Assembly: GCA_020249775.1 (NCBI GenBank)
Contig: JADCFA010000017.1
Span: 1-45,425, forward strand
From: Roseomonas sp.
GTDB lineage: Bacteria; Pseudomonadota; Alphaproteobacteria; Acetobacterales; Acetobacteraceae
DNA length: 45,425 nt
Direction of reading: 5' to 3'
Numbering within the stretch: the stretch's first letter is position 1; each line of letters starts with the position of its first letter. The notes under the pieces were generated by a model that searched no databases, had not been told where the DNA came from, and saw only the letters and a list, made by a program, of their open reading frames with translations. Shown here piece after piece: positions 8,598-17,775 of the stretch. The position numbers and the translations under genes were made by a program.

Positions 8598-9365
8598 TCA
8601 GTGCTCAACGTCGGCCCAGATCTTGCGCTTCACCGCATAAGTCAGTCCCGCCAGGATGGTCAGGAAGATGATGATTTTCACGCCAAGCGCGCGGCGCTGT
8701 TCAAGCTCCGGCTCCGCGGCCCATTGCAGGAAGGTGCTGACATCATGGGCCATCTGCTCAACAGTTGCCTTGGTGCCATCGGCATATTCAACCTGATCAG
8801 GATTGATCGGCGCACCCATGGCGATCTGATGGCCGGGGAAATACTTATTGTAATGCATCCCATCCATCAGGGTCACGCCGGGCGGCGGATCCACATACCC
8901 GGTCAGCAACGCAAAAAGATAATCGGCGCCGCCAGCCCGCGCCTTGGTCATGACCGAAAGATCGGGCGGCAGCGCGCCATTATTCGCCGCACGCGCCGCC
9001 GCATCATTGGCGAAGGGCTTGCGGAAGCGATCCGCCGGGCGCCCCGGGCGTTCGAACATCTGGCCTTCATCATTCGGGCCATCAACGATCTGGAACTGCG
9101 AGGCAATGGCCGCGACCTGCGCCTCAGTCAGCCCCAATTCGCGCAGGTTGCGATAGGAAACCAGGCGCAGCGAATGGCAGGCAGAGCAGACTTCCTTGTA
9201 AACCTGGAAGCCGCGCTGCGCGCTCGCGCGATCATAGGTACCGAAAACCCCATCGAAGGAGAATTTCCGATCCGGGATCGCAATATCCCCGCCCGCCGCA
9301 TGGGCGGGGGCGGCGGCAAAGAGGCCAAGGGCCAGGGCGAGGGCCTTGAAGGACGTACGCAACAT
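8598..9365 (-). CDS. petC: Cytochrome c1 of the ubiquinol-cytochrome c reductase (bc1) complex
   Basis: Membrane-anchored c-type cytochrome that takes electrons from the Rieske protein and passes them to cytochrome c. The 255-residue precursor has a Sec signal (residues 1-23, ending AHA), the haem-binding CSACH motif (Cys60, Cys63, His64), the likely axial Met183 in IAMGAPINP, and one C-terminal membrane anchor at about 229-250 followed by a basic tail. It is the last gene of the petABC operon, 2 bases after petB, and is followed by a strong terminator. Confidence 0.95.
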   Translation of the reverse strand: MLRTSFKALALALGLFAAAPAHAAGGDIAIPDRKFSFDGVFGTYDRASAQRGFQVYKEVCSACHSLRLVSYRNLRELGLTEAQVAAIASQFQIVDGPNDEGQMFERPGRPADRFRKPFANDAAARAANNGALPPDLSVMTKARAGGADYLFALLTGYVDPPPGVTLMDGMHYNKYFPGHQIAMGAPINPDQVEYADGTKATVEQMAHDVSTFLQWAAEPELEQRRALGVKIIIFLTILAGLTYAVKRKIWADVEH

Positions 9366-9367
9366 GA

Positions 9368-10636
9368 TCAGGCCTTCTCCATCGGCTTGGCTGCCGCGCC
9401 CGCAGGCAACGGCCCCCCACCCAGAACGGGGCGGGAAATACTTTCTGGCAGCGGCAAGGGCCGCTCAAACTTCGCCAGCAGCGGCAGGATCACCAGGAAA
9501 TAAGCGAAGTAATAGGCGGTCGCGATGCGAGCGATGAGCACATAGGTGCCTTCCGCCGGCTTGGCGCCAACCCAGAGCAGCACCAGGAAGCAAACGGTCC
9601 AGAGCAGGAAGAAAATGCGCGCCAGCGGACGGAAGCGCATGGACCGCACCGGGGACCGATCGAGCCAGGGCAGGACGAACCACACCAGGATCGAGCCAAA
9701 CATCAGCAACACCCCGCCAAGCTTATCCGGCACAGCGCGCAGAATGGCGTAATAGGGCAGGAAGTACCATTCCGGCACGATATGCGGCGGCGTCACCAGC
9801 GGATTGGCCGGGATGTAATTATCCGGGTGGCCCAGATAATTCGGCGCAAAAAACACCAGCACCGCGAAGACGATGAAATAGACCACCAGCCCCACACTAT
9901 CCTTCGCCGTGTAATACGGATGGAAGGGCAGCGTATCCTGCGGGCCCTTGGGTTCGATCCCAAGCGGATTGTTCGACCCGGTGATGTGCAGCGCGGCGAC
10001 GTGCAGAAAGACCACGCCAAAAATCACGAAGGGCAGCAGGTAATGCAGGCTGAAGAAGCGGTTGAGCGTTGGGTTATCCACGCTGAAGCCGCCCCACAGC
10101 AATTCCACAATGAAGTTGCCCACCACCGGGAAGGCGCTGAACAGGTTGGTGATGACAGTTGCCCCCCAGAAGGACATCTGACCCCAGGGAAGCACATAGC
10201 CCATGAAGGCAGTTGCCATCATCAACAGGAAAATAACCACGCCCAGCATCCACAGCAATTCGCGCGGCGCCTTGTAGGAGCCGTAATACATGCCGCGGAA
10301 AATGTGGATATAGACCACAATGAAGAACATGCTGGCGCCGTTCATATGAACATAGCGGATCAGCCAACCAAAATTCACATCGCGCATGATCCGTTCGACA
10401 CTGTCGAAGGCAAGGCCTGTATGCGCCGCATAATGCATGGACAGGAAGATACCCGTCGCGATCATGATCATCAGCGTGACCATGGCGAGTGCGCCGAAAT
10501 TCCAGAAATAATTGAAATTCTTCGGCGTCGGGAAGGTTCCGTATTCCTTCTGCATCATGGTGAAGACCGGCATGCGCTGATCTATCCAGCGCACTACCGG
10601 ATTCTTGAATTCGCTATTGTGCAACCCGATTGACAT
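9368..10636 (-). CDS. petB: Cytochrome b of the bc1 complex
   Basis: Core integral-membrane subunit with the two b haems and both quinone sites. The 422-residue protein has the expected His-bearing helices ([45 protein letters not shown]) and the Qo-site PEWY motif in [15 protein letters not shown]. The first helices follow [14 protein letters not shown]. The length matches the mitochondrial/alphaproteobacterial full-length type, not the split b6/subunit IV type. It lies between the Rieske gene (12 bases upstream) and cytochrome c1. Confidence 0.96.
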   Translation of the reverse strand: MSIGLHNSEFKNPVVRWIDQRMPVFTMMQKEYGTFPTPKNFNYFWNFGALAMVTLMIMIATGIFLSMHYAAHTGLAFDSVERIMRDVNFGWLIRYVHMNGASMFFIVVYIHIFRGMYYGSYKAPRELLWMLGVVIFLLMMATAFMGYVLPWGQMSFWGATVITNLFSAFPVVGNFIVELLWGGFSVDNPTLNRFFSLHYLLPFVIFGVVFLHVAALHITGSNNPLGIEPKGPQDTLPFHPYYTAKDSVGLVVYFIVFAVLVFFAPNYLGHPDNYIPANPLVTPPHIVPEWYFLPYYAILRAVPDKLGGVLLMFGSILVWFVLPWLDRSPVRSMRFRPLARIFFLLWTVCFLVLLWVGAKPAEGTYVLIARIATAYYFAYFLVILPLLAKFERPLPLPESISRPVLGGGPLPAGAAAKPMEKA

Positions 10637-10648
10637 GTTTGCTTATCC

Positions 10649-11191
10649 TCAACCGATTCTGATCTTGGTGTCGGATGTGAAGGCGTATTGCGGAACTTCA
10701 AGGTTTTTTGGCGCAGGGCCTTTCCGAATTCGTCCCGAGGTATCGTAATGGCTGCCATGGCAGGGGCAGAACCAGCCGCCGTAATCGCCGCGCGCATCGG
10801 TTGGCCTCTGTCCCAGAGGCACGCAGCCCAGATGGGTGCAAATGCCAATCAGCACCAGCCACTGCTCCCTCTGGACGCGGGACTGATCTGCCGCCGGGTC
10901 AGGAAGGCTGTTGGTCGGCACGGCGCGGGCTTCCTGGATTTCCTTGCCCGTGCGGTTGCGCACAAAAACCGGCTTGCCGCGCCACATCACCGTAATGGCC
11001 TGGCCTTCGGCGATCGGCGCCAGATCCACATCCGTACTTGCCAGCGCCAGCGTATCCTTCGCAGGCTGCAAGGAAGCGATGAAGGGCCAGGCAATGGCGC
11101 CAACACCGACAGCCGCGAAAGCGCCGGTCACGAGTTTCAGAAAATCACGCCGCGGCGCCCCATCGGTCGCCGCATGAGCGGTATCAGCCAT
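10649..11191 (-). CDS. petA: Rieske iron-sulfur subunit of the bc1 complex
   Basis: [2Fe-2S] protein that accepts the first electron from ubiquinol. In the 180-residue form the cluster ligands are in CTHLGC (Cys118, His120, with Cys123 as disulfide partner) and [13 protein letters not shown] (Cys142, Cys144 partner, His145). A twin-arginine segment, RRDFLKL (14-20), precedes the single N-terminal transmembrane anchor, so it is a Tat substrate that keeps its leader as anchor. I place the start at the ATG at 11191 because AAGGGG lies nine bases upstream. The frame remains open to 11248 but those extra residues are basic and unlike the family. It is the first gene of petABC. Confidence 0.94.
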   Translation of the reverse strand: MADTAHAATDGAPRRDFLKLVTGAFAAVGVGAIAWPFIASLQPAKDTLALASTDVDLAPIAEGQAITVMWRGKPVFVRNRTGKEIQEARAVPTNSLPDPAADQSRVQREQWLVLIGICTHLGCVPLGQRPTDARGDYGGWFCPCHGSHYDTSGRIRKGPAPKNLEVPQYAFTSDTKIRIG

Positions 11192-11329
11192 CCTCACCAT
11201 CCCCTTGCGACGGGGAGCCCCCTTGTCGAGGGCCTCACTTCGCCGCACGCTTTAGGCCCGCACCCCAAGGGTGCCATGATTACAACGAAATGGCGGCGCC
11301 GAAGCATCGGCCCCGCCAATACGCGAGGT

Positions 11330-11359
11330 CTTATAGTAGGACGGTTTGCAAGGTGTAAA
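11330..11359 (-). promoter_or_regulatory. Possible sigma70-type promoter for petABC
   Basis: On the minus strand TTTACA (11359-11354) and TATAAG (11335-11330) are separated by 18 bases, a plausible -35/-10 pair about 140 bases upstream of petA in the region shared with the divergent hemF. It was found by eye; no regulator site is apparent. Confidence 0.35.
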
Positions 11360-11389
11360 TCCGCCCCGGTGTAACAATGGAAGCCCGTC

Positions 11390-12283
11390 ATGGAAAAAAG
11401 TGCCGCCGGCCCTGAGGGCCACCCCTTCGTGGCCCCCGCCCGCGCCTGGTTTGAGGAATTGCGGGACCGGCTTTGCGCCGCTTTTGAAGCAATCGAAGAT
11501 GATCTGGCCCGGGGCCCCCATACCGGCCTGCCGCCGGGGCGATTCGCCCGCACCGCCTGGGAAAGACCCGAAGGCGGCGGGGGGGTCATGTCCGTCATGA
11601 AGGGCAGGGTGTTTGAAAAAGTGGGGGTGAATGTCTCCACCGTCTTTGGCGAATTCTCCCCCGAATTCCGCAAGCAAATCCCGGGCGCCGAGGAAGACCC
11701 GCGCTTTCTGGCAACCGGTGTGTCTCTGGTGGCACATATGCAAAGCCCGCGCGTGCCGGCGGCGCATATGAATACGCGCTTCATCGTGACGCGGAATGCC
11801 TGGTTTGGCGGCGGGGGGGATATCACGCCCATGAAGCCGGAGGCGCCCGAAGCCCAGGCCGATGCGGCGGATTTCCACGCGGCGTTCAAGGGCGCCTGTG
11901 ACAAGCATGACGCAACCTACTACCCGCGCTTCAAGAAATGGTGCGATGAGTATTTCTTTCTGCCCCATCGTGGGGAACCACGTGGCCTTGGCGGGATTTT
12001 CTATGATTGGCTCGGGGATCGCACGCCCGGCAAGGGGATTGATGCGGATTTCACCTTCACCCGCGATGTCGGCCTGGCCTTCCTGCAAGCCTATCCCGCC
12101 ATCATCCGCAAACGCATGCATGAAGCCTGGACGGAGGCCGAGCGGGAACACCAGCTGATCCGCCGCGGCCGCTATGTGGAATTCAACCTGCTGCATGACC
12201 GCGGCACGATTTTCGGCCTGAAGACCGGCGGCAATGTGGAGGCTATCCTGATGTCCATGCCGCCGGCGGTGAAGTGGCCGTAA
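11390..12283 (+). CDS. hemF: Oxygen-dependent coproporphyrinogen III oxidase
   Basis: Catalyses the oxidative decarboxylation of coproporphyrinogen III to protoporphyrinogen IX in haem synthesis. The 297 residues match the normal HemF length. Conserved segments include [20 protein letters not shown], the HMNTRF stretch, the [11 protein letters not shown] active-site region, the [18 protein letters not shown] segment, and the C-terminal [19 protein letters not shown]. The ATG at 11390 has GGAAG nearby. It is divergent from petABC, fitting a shared need for haem in respiration. Its stop lies 5 bases from the stop of the convergent membrane-protein gene, with no room for a dedicated terminator. 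Confidence 0.96.
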   Translation: MEKSAAGPEGHPFVAPARAWFEELRDRLCAAFEAIEDDLARGPHTGLPPGRFARTAWERPEGGGGVMSVMKGRVFEKVGVNVSTVFGEFSPEFRKQIPGAEEDPRFLATGVSLVAHMQSPRVPAAHMNTRFIVTRNAWFGGGGDITPMKPEAPEAQADAADFHAAFKGACDKHDATYYPRFKKWCDEYFFLPHRGEPRGLGGIFYDWLGDRTPGKGIDADFTFTRDVGLAFLQAYPAIIRKRMHEAWTEAEREHQLIRRGRYVEFNLLHDRGTIFGLKTGGNVEAILMSMPPAVKWP

Positions 12284-12288
12284 ACCAC

Positions 12289-13605
12289 CTACGCCTTGCG
12301 CCGGCGCGGCCAACACAGCAAAACAGCCACCGGCAATAGCCACATGATCCGCGCGCCATAGCGCGGATGCGGCGCGGAAAGCCCGCCGCAAATCAGCGCA
12401 TTGCCCAGCACCGCCGCCGCCAGAAATAACCCTAAGGCAAGCGCCAGCCCCTGCCCGCGCCAGACTGCCCAGGCCAACATCGGCAGCGCCAGCAGCACCA
12501 CCAGCAAATGGAATGGATTTAGCGGCGTCAACGCATCCTTCAACACGCCCTGCGCCTGGCGCGCCTGATCAAAGGCGGCCAATTCACGCGCCGAGAAACC
12601 CTGTTCGATGCGCGGGCGGATCGCCACCGTGAAATGCGCCTCATCCAAGGTATCGCCGATGCCAAAGCTGCCAAGTTGCGCCAGCGCATTGCCCGCCATG
12701 GCGCGGGCCACGCCAAACGGGTCGGCGCGCAAGGTCTCGGCGACAATCTGCCCGGCTTCGGGCGCCAGCATCATGCCGCCCAGAAAGCGCGGCTGGCCGG
12801 CGGCATCGCGATTCACGGGGCTGTCTGGTGCCCAGAGGAAATCATTGGCCGGCATGGGCAGCCGATCCGCGAAGGCGCAGAGATACCAGCCCGCATCCGG
12901 GCAGCGCGCCTTGATCAGCGCTGTCGCCGGCCCGTCTTCCTGCAAACGCGCCAGCATGAAACTGGCGCCATAGGGCGAAAGCGCGAAGCGCCCATGGCCG
13001 ATGGCATTGGTGACGAATAGCGCAGCCACCGCCAGCACCACCGGCAGCATCATGGCCAATAGCCGCGCGGGATAACGCCAAAGCCGCAATAGCAGCGCAA
13101 TCACGCAAAGCCCAAGCGCCAGCGGCAAATGCGCCAAATGCGCCGCGATGCCGAGTGTCACCAGCGCCACAAGATAGGCGCGTTCAAACCGCGTCAACGC
13201 CGCAGCGCCAAAGCCCAGCAGAAACAAGCCCAACACCACAATCGGCGCGAAAACATCAGGCATCAGCAGCGCGGCGCTGAAAGGAGCGGTTGTGGCCAAA
13301 GCAGCAAAGGCGCAAAGCCCGAGATGCCAAAGCGGCGTTGCATGACCGCGCGTCACGCGCTGCGTCAGCCACAGCAAATGGGACAGGATCACACCTTGCG
13401 CGATCACCGGCCCCCAAAGGCTAATGCGCCAATGAAAAGCATGTAAAAAAGGCCCGTAGATATAGGGCTTGTCCCAGAGCATCAGCGGCCCAAGTGTTTG
13501 ATGCAAAAACCCGCCGCTATCGCTGAACAGCAAAGGATAGCCATTGAAAAAGGCGGGCCAGATCAGCAGCAAGGCCCCGGCCAACACCGCCGCGCCAGCC
13601 TTCAC
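12289..13605 (-). CDS. Uncharacterised multi-spanning membrane protein
   Basis: I do not recognise a named family. The 438-residue protein has about ten hydrophobic segments spread over its length and a positively charged C-terminus (WPRRRKA). Between two helix groups, near residues 210-330, lies a more polar region with Cys residues (LIKARCPDAGWYLCAFADRL) that is probably periplasmic. Near the N-terminus are PAFFNGYPLLFSDSGGF and DKPYIYGPFLHAF, which faintly recall the first periplasmic loop of GT-C fold glycosyltransferases, but I see no clear catalytic Asp pair. The start is a GTG at 13605 overlapping the moaE stop (GTGA), so its translation is coupled to moaE. Its role next to molybdopterin genes is unknown. 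Confidence 0.75.
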   Translation of the reverse strand: MKAGAAVLAGALLLIWPAFFNGYPLLFSDSGGFLHQTLGPLMLWDKPYIYGPFLHAFHWRISLWGPVIAQGVILSHLLWLTQRVTRGHATPLWHLGLCAFAALATTAPFSAALLMPDVFAPIVVLGLFLLGFGAAALTRFERAYLVALVTLGIAAHLAHLPLALGLCVIALLLRLWRYPARLLAMMLPVVLAVAALFVTNAIGHGRFALSPYGASFMLARLQEDGPATALIKARCPDAGWYLCAFADRLPMPANDFLWAPDSPVNRDAAGQPRFLGGMMLAPEAGQIVAETLRADPFGVARAMAGNALAQLGSFGIGDTLDEAHFTVAIRPRIEQGFSARELAAFDQARQAQGVLKDALTPLNPFHLLVVLLALPMLAWAVWRGQGLALALGLFLAAAVLGNALICGGLSAPHPRYGARIMWLLPVAVLLCWPRRRKA

Positions 13606-14060
13606 CCCTGTTTCGCCGACCAGCGCGCGGCGGCGGCGTCATCCTCATTCTTCGCGGCCACCCAGCGCGCATCGCCATCGGCGAATTCCTCACGCTTCCA
13701 GAAGGGCGCCTTGGTCTTCAGCCAATCAATCAGAAAAGCACAGGCTTCAAGCGCCGCAGCACGATGCGCAGAAGCGGTCAGCACCAGCACAATCGGCTCA
13801 CCTGGCAGAATGCGGCCGACGCGATGGATCACGGTGCAGCCGGTCAGCGGCCAGCGCGCCTCAGCCTCGGCCGCAATGCGTCCAAGCGCGCGTTCCGTCA
13901 TGCCGGGATAATGTTCCAGCACCATCGCCGCCAAGCCATCATCACCACGACAAACACCAAGGAAACTTGCCACACCACCAACATCTGTGCGGCCTGTGGT
14001 CAGCGCTGCGCTTTCGGCCGCCATATCAAACAGCGCTTCCTGCACCTGGATGCGCGCCAT
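13602..14060 (-). CDS. moaE: Molybdopterin synthase catalytic (large) subunit MoaE
   Basis: Uses the thiocarboxylated MoaD to insert sulfur into precursor Z (cyclic pyranopterin monophosphate), giving molybdopterin. The 152-residue protein shows the family blocks GGVASFLGVCRGDDG (about 28-42), LEHYPGMTERAL, VIHRVGRILPGEPIVLV, HRAAALEACAFLIDWLKTKA and the active-site PFWKREEF near the C-terminus, whose Lys residues are catalytic in the family. The gene begins 3 bases after moaD, forming the two-subunit synthase. Its stop overlaps the GTG start of the downstream membrane-protein gene. Confidence 0.95.
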   Translation of the reverse strand: MARIQVQEALFDMAAESAALTTGRTDVGGVASFLGVCRGDDGLAAMVLEHYPGMTERALGRIAAEAEARWPLTGCTVIHRVGRILPGEPIVLVLTASAHRAAALEACAFLIDWLKTKAPFWKREEFADGDARWVAAKNEDDAAAARWSAKQG

Positions 14061-14063
14061 GGT

Positions 14064-14315
14064 TCAGCCCCCAGTCACGGGCGGGAAGAAGGCAATCTCA
14101 TCGCCCGCCACCACGGGATGATCCGGCGCGGCGAAATCCTGATTGACGGCGGCGCGGATTTGCTTGGCATCGGCAAAGGCCGCCGCATGGCCAGGGCTAC
14201 GGGTCGCGAGCCAGTCACGCAGCCCGGCGATATCGCGAATTTCGGCCGGCGGCGCCACTTCTTCTTCCGCCACGCCGATTTTCTGGCGCAGCCAGGCGAA
14301 ATAGAGAATCCGCAT
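14064..14315 (-). CDS. moaD: Molybdopterin synthase small subunit MoaD (sulfur carrier)
   Basis: Ubiquitin-like sulfur carrier of 83 residues. The C-terminus is FFPPVTGG; the final Gly-Gly is the residue pair that is adenylated and thiocarboxylated and that inserts into MoaE. The N-terminal MRILYFAWLRQKIGVAEEEV is the usual first beta-strand and helix of MoaD. It lies between the lipoprotein gene (6 bases downstream of its stop) and moaE (3 bases). The activating enzyme MoeB is not in the window. Confidence 0.94.
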   Translation of the reverse strand: MRILYFAWLRQKIGVAEEEVAPPAEIRDIAGLRDWLATRSPGHAAAFADAKQIRAAVNQDFAAPDHPVVAGDEIAFFPPVTGG

Positions 14316-14321
14316 GGCGCT

Positions 14322-14882
14322 TCAGCGCTGCGTGGGCACCGAGGTGATGCGCCCGCCCGGCCCGATAATGGTTGTGGTGCCGCCATCGCGCACCGCAATC
14401 CCGCCACCTGCCGTGCCGGGCTGGTTGAAGACCTGCGTTCGATCATTGCCGCCGGCCACAATCCCGGCTGGCTGCCCAGGTGTGGCGGGAATGACCGTGC
14501 CTTCCACCCGCGGCGGCGGCGGTGCCGGCATGGCGGCAGGTGTCGTGGCCGGCGGCGAAGGCGCGCGCGGCGGGACAGAGGCCATGGGTGGCGGGGTAGA
14601 ACTGCTCATGCGCGGCGGAGGCGGCGGCGGGGGCAGGCGCATCGCATCATCCGGTGTCATTTGCGTCGTCGGTGTGGCGGGGGCGCGCATCGCCTCATAA
14701 TCCAGGCTTTCGGTCCGTAACACTTCCGCAGTCGTATCCCCGGTGGTGACACGGCGCACCGTCAGGCTATCCACCTTGGGCAATGCGGCATTGCCGCTGG
14801 TATTCCAGCTTGGCTGCCAATTCGGCGCGCAACCTTGCAGCGCCAGCATTCCCCCAAATAGCAGCAGCATAGAATGTCGCAT
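14322..14882 (-). CDS. Proline-rich putative lipoprotein
   Basis: I do not recognise a family. From the ATG at 14882 the 186-residue protein begins MRHSMLLLFGGMLALQGCAP, a type II signal peptide with lipobox LQGC at about residues 15-18, so it should be lipid-anchored. The mature region holds a run of seven prolines, further Pro/Ala/Thr-rich linkers, and a C-terminal Gly-rich part ending with GGTTTIIGPGGRITSVPTQR. The frame is open to 15023, but only the chosen start gives a lipoprotein signal, and GGGGAAAG precedes it. The composition suggests a flexible tether in the cell envelope. It lies between pgsA and moaD on the same strand; whether this is functional or chance is unknown. Confidence 0.75.
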   Translation of the reverse strand: MRHSMLLLFGGMLALQGCAPNWQPSWNTSGNAALPKVDSLTVRRVTTGDTTAEVLRTESLDYEAMRAPATPTTQMTPDDAMRLPPPPPPPRMSSSTPPPMASVPPRAPSPPATTPAAMPAPPPPRVEGTVIPATPGQPAGIVAGGNDRTQVFNQPGTAGGGIAVRDGGTTTIIGPGGRITSVPTQR

Positions 14883-14932
14883 GGCTTTCCCCGCCCCAAT
14901 AAGCCTCAAGATGCGCTGCCCAGGGCTTAGAC

Positions 14933-15550
14933 TCAAGACTGCCCCGGCGGTTTTGCCTCGGCATCTCTGCCGGCTGGGGTTTCGGCCTGCGCCAGACTCA
15001 AGCCCGCGCGCAGATAATCCCAACCGGTGATCAGCGTCAGCACCGCCGCCGCCCAGAGCATCCCCTCCCCGATCAGGGATACCGGCAGGAAGCCAAGCCC
15101 GATCACCGGCGCGCCGCTATCGCCCGCGAGCAAGGTGCCAAGCGCGCCCATCTGAAACCCGGTCTTCCATTTCGCGAGTGGCGTGACCGGCAGGCCCACG
15201 CGCAATTCGGCCAGGAATTCTCGCAGGCCCGAGACCAGGATTTCGCGCAGCATGATGACAATGGCGGGAAACAGCCCGGCATCGGAAAGCCGCCCATAAC
15301 CTGCCAGCAGCATCAGCGCCGCACCCACCAGCAGCTTATCCGCAATCGGGTCCAGCATGCGCCCAAAGCCGGAAACCGCGCCGCGATCGCGCGCGATCTT
15401 GCCATCGAAGTAATCCGTGATGGCAGCGAGCGAAAACACGACACAAGCCGCCATATCCGCCTGCGGCGTATTGATCGACGCCAGCACCACCAGCAGCGGT
15501 ATGGCCGCGATGCGCGAAAGCGTCAGCAGATTGGGCAGGTCGGTCGGCAT
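14933..15550 (-). CDS. pgsA: CDP-diacylglycerol--glycerol-3-phosphate 3-phosphatidyltransferase
   Basis: Makes phosphatidylglycerophosphate, the committed precursor of phosphatidylglycerol and cardiolipin, in the inner membrane. The CDP-alcohol phosphotransferase motif is complete: DYFDGKIARDRGAVSGFGRM followed by LDPIADK, that is D-G-x2-A-R-x8-G-x3-D-x3-D (about residues 46-75). Further hydrophobic segments cover the rest of the 205 residues. It lies 53 bases downstream of uvrC on the same strand. The enzyme for the next step, PgpA, is also in this window (26699-27148) but in a separate operon. Confidence 0.94.
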   Translation of the reverse strand: MPTDLPNLLTLSRIAAIPLLVVLASINTPQADMAACVVFSLAAITDYFDGKIARDRGAVSGFGRMLDPIADKLLVGAALMLLAGYGRLSDAGLFPAIVIMLREILVSGLREFLAELRVGLPVTPLAKWKTGFQMGALGTLLAGDSGAPVIGLGFLPVSLIGEGMLWAAAVLTLITGWDYLRAGLSLAQAETPAGRDAEAKPPGQS

Positions 15551-15603
15551 TACCCTTCCCTTAACGCGGAACGTGGCCTTTTGGCACCCTTGCGCGGCAA
15601 TAT

Positions 15604-17490
15604 TCAGCCAAGCGCGGCATTCGGGTGGAAATGATCATGGATCCGCTTGGCCAAGGCCGGGCCAACGCCGGGGCAGGCTTCCAGATCGGCCAGCCCCGCC
15701 TGCCGCACCCCGCGGGCCGAGCCGAAATGGTTCAGCAATTTGCGCTTCATCGCCGCCCCCACGCCCGGCACATCATCCAATTCAGACCGTGTCAGCGCCT
15801 TGGACCGGCCAGCGCGATGGGCCGAAATGGCGAAGCGATGCGCCTCATCCCTCAGGCGCTGCAAATAAAACAGCACCGGGTCACGCGGCGGGAGCTGAAA
15901 GGGCTCGCGCCCCGGCGCATGGAACCATTCGCGCCCCGCATCGCGGTCCGGCCCCTTGGCGACAGCGACCAGGGGCAGATCATCCAGGCCGAGGCCGGCC
16001 ATGATTTCCCGTGCGGCGGAAAGCTGGCCGGCGCCGCCATCAATCAGCACCAGATCGGGCCAGCCCTCTCCAGCGCGGGCCGGGTCTTCGCGCAAGGCGC
16101 GGCCAAAGCGGCGTTCGAATACTTCGCGCATCATGGCGAAATCATCATTGGTGGCAGCGGTCTTGATGGCGAATTTCCGGTAGCCCTGTTTCATGAAGCC
16201 TGAAGGGCCAGCCACGACCATGACGCCATAGGCATTGGCGCCCTGGATATGGCTATTGTCGTAAATCTCGATCCGTTCCGGTGTGCCGGGTAGGCCGAAA
16301 AGGCTCGCCGTGCCTTCCAGCAGCGCCGCTTGCGCCGTGCCTTCCGCCATGCGCCGTTCCAGTGCTTCGCGGGCATTGGTCGCGGCGTGTTCAAGCGCTT
16401 CGTATTTTTCGCCGCGCTGCGGGCGGCGCAATTCCACGCGCCGCCCGGCCTTGATCGCCAAGGCTTCTGAAATCAACGCCGCTTCGGGCGGGTCATGCGA
16501 TAGCAACAGCAAAGGCGGCGGCGGCAAATCCTCATAGAGCTGACCCAAAAAGGCGCCCATCACTTCCTCAGCGCTTTGGTCCTGCTTGGCGTGGCTCAGG
16601 AAAAAGGCGCGATTGCCGTTATTGCGCCCGCCACGGAAGAAAAACACCTGCACGCAGCTTTGCCCCGCCGCCTGATGCAAGGCGATCACATCCGCATCGC
16701 CGAGCCCTTCCAGATTGACGCGATCCTTGCCCTGAATATGTGTCAGCCCCCGGATACGGTCCCGCAGCGCCGCCGCGCGTTCAAACTGCAACTCCGCCGC
16801 CGCCGTTTCCATCTCAGTCGCCAGGCGCTTTTGGATGGAGGGCGTTTCGCCGGACAGGAACTGCTTCGCTTCTGCGACTAGCGCGGCGTAATCGGCCTGC
16901 GAAATTCGGTCCACACAGGGCGCGGAGCAGCGCTTGATTTGATACAGCAGGCACGGGCGGGTGCGGGTATCAAACACCGTATCCCGGCAAGACCGCAGCA
17001 AAAACACGCGCTGCAGCGCCGCCAAGGTCTGATTGACGGCCCAGACCGACGCAAAAGGCCCCCAATAGGAAGCCCCCTTCCGCCTTTCCCCGCGATGCTT
17101 GGCAATCTGCGGAAAAGGGTGGTCTTCCGTGATCACCAACCACGGGTAGGATTTGTCATCCCGAAGGACGATGTTGAAGCGCGGCCGGAAGCGCTTGATG
17201 AAATTGGCCTCCAGCAGCAGCGCTTCGGCCTCAGACGCGGTGGTGACCACTTCAAGCGACCGCGTTTCGAACACCATACGCCGGAGCCGTTCCGGCAGGC
17301 GGCCAAGCTGAGTGTAGGAAGTGACCCGCTTCCTGAGCGACCGCGCCTTGCCGACATAAAGCGCCTCCCCCTTCTCATCCAGCATACGATAGACGCCTGG
17401 GGTGAGCGGCAGCGTGGGCAGGGCGGCTTCCAGCACCGCCAGGCCCTGGAATGAGGGGCTTTCCGGGGCGGGTGGCGGCGTTTCGGTCAT
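15604..17490 (-). CDS. uvrC: Excinuclease ABC subunit C
   Basis: Nuclease that makes both incisions in nucleotide excision repair. The 628 residues show the N-terminal GIY-YIG endonuclease domain ([20 protein letters not shown], about 36-55), the Cys-bearing region after it, a UvrB-binding UVR domain ([20 protein letters not shown]), the RNase H-like endonuclease core with [20 protein letters not shown] and [14 protein letters not shown], and two C-terminal helix-hairpin-helix motifs ([13 protein letters not shown] and [12 protein letters not shown]). The start is the ATG at 17490. The upstream 285 bases are unusually AT-rich and carry a perfect DnaA box. Confidence 0.97.
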   Translation of the reverse strand: MTETPPPAPESPSFQGLAVLEAALPTLPLTPGVYRMLDEKGEALYVGKARSLRKRVTSYTQLGRLPERLRRMVFETRSLEVVTTASEAEALLLEANFIKRFRPRFNIVLRDDKSYPWLVITEDHPFPQIAKHRGERRKGASYWGPFASVWAVNQTLAALQRVFLLRSCRDTVFDTRTRPCLLYQIKRCSAPCVDRISQADYAALVAEAKQFLSGETPSIQKRLATEMETAAAELQFERAAALRDRIRGLTHIQGKDRVNLEGLGDADVIALHQAAGQSCVQVFFFRGGRNNGNRAFFLSHAKQDQSAEEVMGAFLGQLYEDLPPPPLLLLSHDPPEAALISEALAIKAGRRVELRRPQRGEKYEALEHAATNAREALERRMAEGTAQAALLEGTASLFGLPGTPERIEIYDNSHIQGANAYGVMVVAGPSGFMKQGYRKFAIKTAATNDDFAMMREVFERRFGRALREDPARAGEGWPDLVLIDGGAGQLSAAREIMAGLGLDDLPLVAVAKGPDRDAGREWFHAPGREPFQLPPRDPVLFYLQRLRDEAHRFAISAHRAGRSKALTRSELDDVPGVGAAMKRKLLNHFGSARGVRQAGLADLEACPGVGPALAKRIHDHFHPNAALG

Positions 17491-17536
17491 GGTTCTTGGC
17501 TTATGGCAAAGGGGGGGCGAATTTGTCCACGAAACC

Positions 17537-17545
17537 TGTGGATAA
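17537..17545 (-). promoter_or_regulatory. Perfect DnaA box
   Basis: The minus strand reads TTATCCACA, the exact consensus 9-mer bound by DnaA, 47 bases upstream of the uvrC start. A single box can control a promoter, or occur by chance in AT-rich DNA. Confidence 0.45.
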
Positions 17546-17574
17546 AGCTGTGGGAAGCCGCCAAGACAATTCAG

Positions 17575-17589
17575 TTAAGGCTATGTTAC
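17575..17589 (+). promoter_or_regulatory. CtrA-like binding site
   Basis: TTAA, seven bases, then TTAC, matching the alphaproteobacterial CtrA pattern TTAA-N7-TTAA except for the last base. It lies 30 bases from the DnaA box and 6 bases from a GATTC, the CcrM methylation sequence. Confidence 0.35.
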
Positions 17590-17775
17590 ACAAAGATTCT
17601 ACGGCTCTGCCTAGATTTGCGGCGCCCGGCCTGTAACAAATTAAGCTATTGATTTATCTGAATTTTGACCCGAGTCGCAAAGCCGCGCTGGCGTCAAGGG
17701 GGAAATTTCAGGGCTCACGCAAAAAGCTTTTGGTCGTGGTTTTTGAGCGGTGGACAATCCGCAGCGCCGCCCATG

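Larger units (their letters stand above)
17491..17775. promoter_or_regulatory. AT-rich uvrC upstream region with DnaA-box, CtrA-like and GANTC sites
   Basis: This 285-base gap separates folB (whose 3' end faces it) from uvrC. It is much richer in A/T than the flanking genes, especially at 17630-17672. It holds one perfect DnaA box, looser matches at about 17524 (TTGTCCACG) and 17752 (GTGGACAA on the plus strand), one CtrA-like site, a GATTC (17595-17599) and the palindrome AAAAGCTTTT near 17724. It certainly contains the uvrC promoter; an origin or cell-cycle function is only a hypothesis. Confidence 0.45.

Noticed and set aside
8372-8671. 99-codon plus-strand frame in the region upstream of the ABC transporter operon
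   Set aside because: Low-complexity Pro/Arg/Ala-rich translation that runs through the bc1 terminator into antisense of cytochrome c1; no ribosome site.
11252-12391. 379-codon minus-strand frame opposite hemF
   Set aside because: Long only because high-G+C codon bias opens the antisense frame; hemF on the plus strand is a full-length, unmistakable match.
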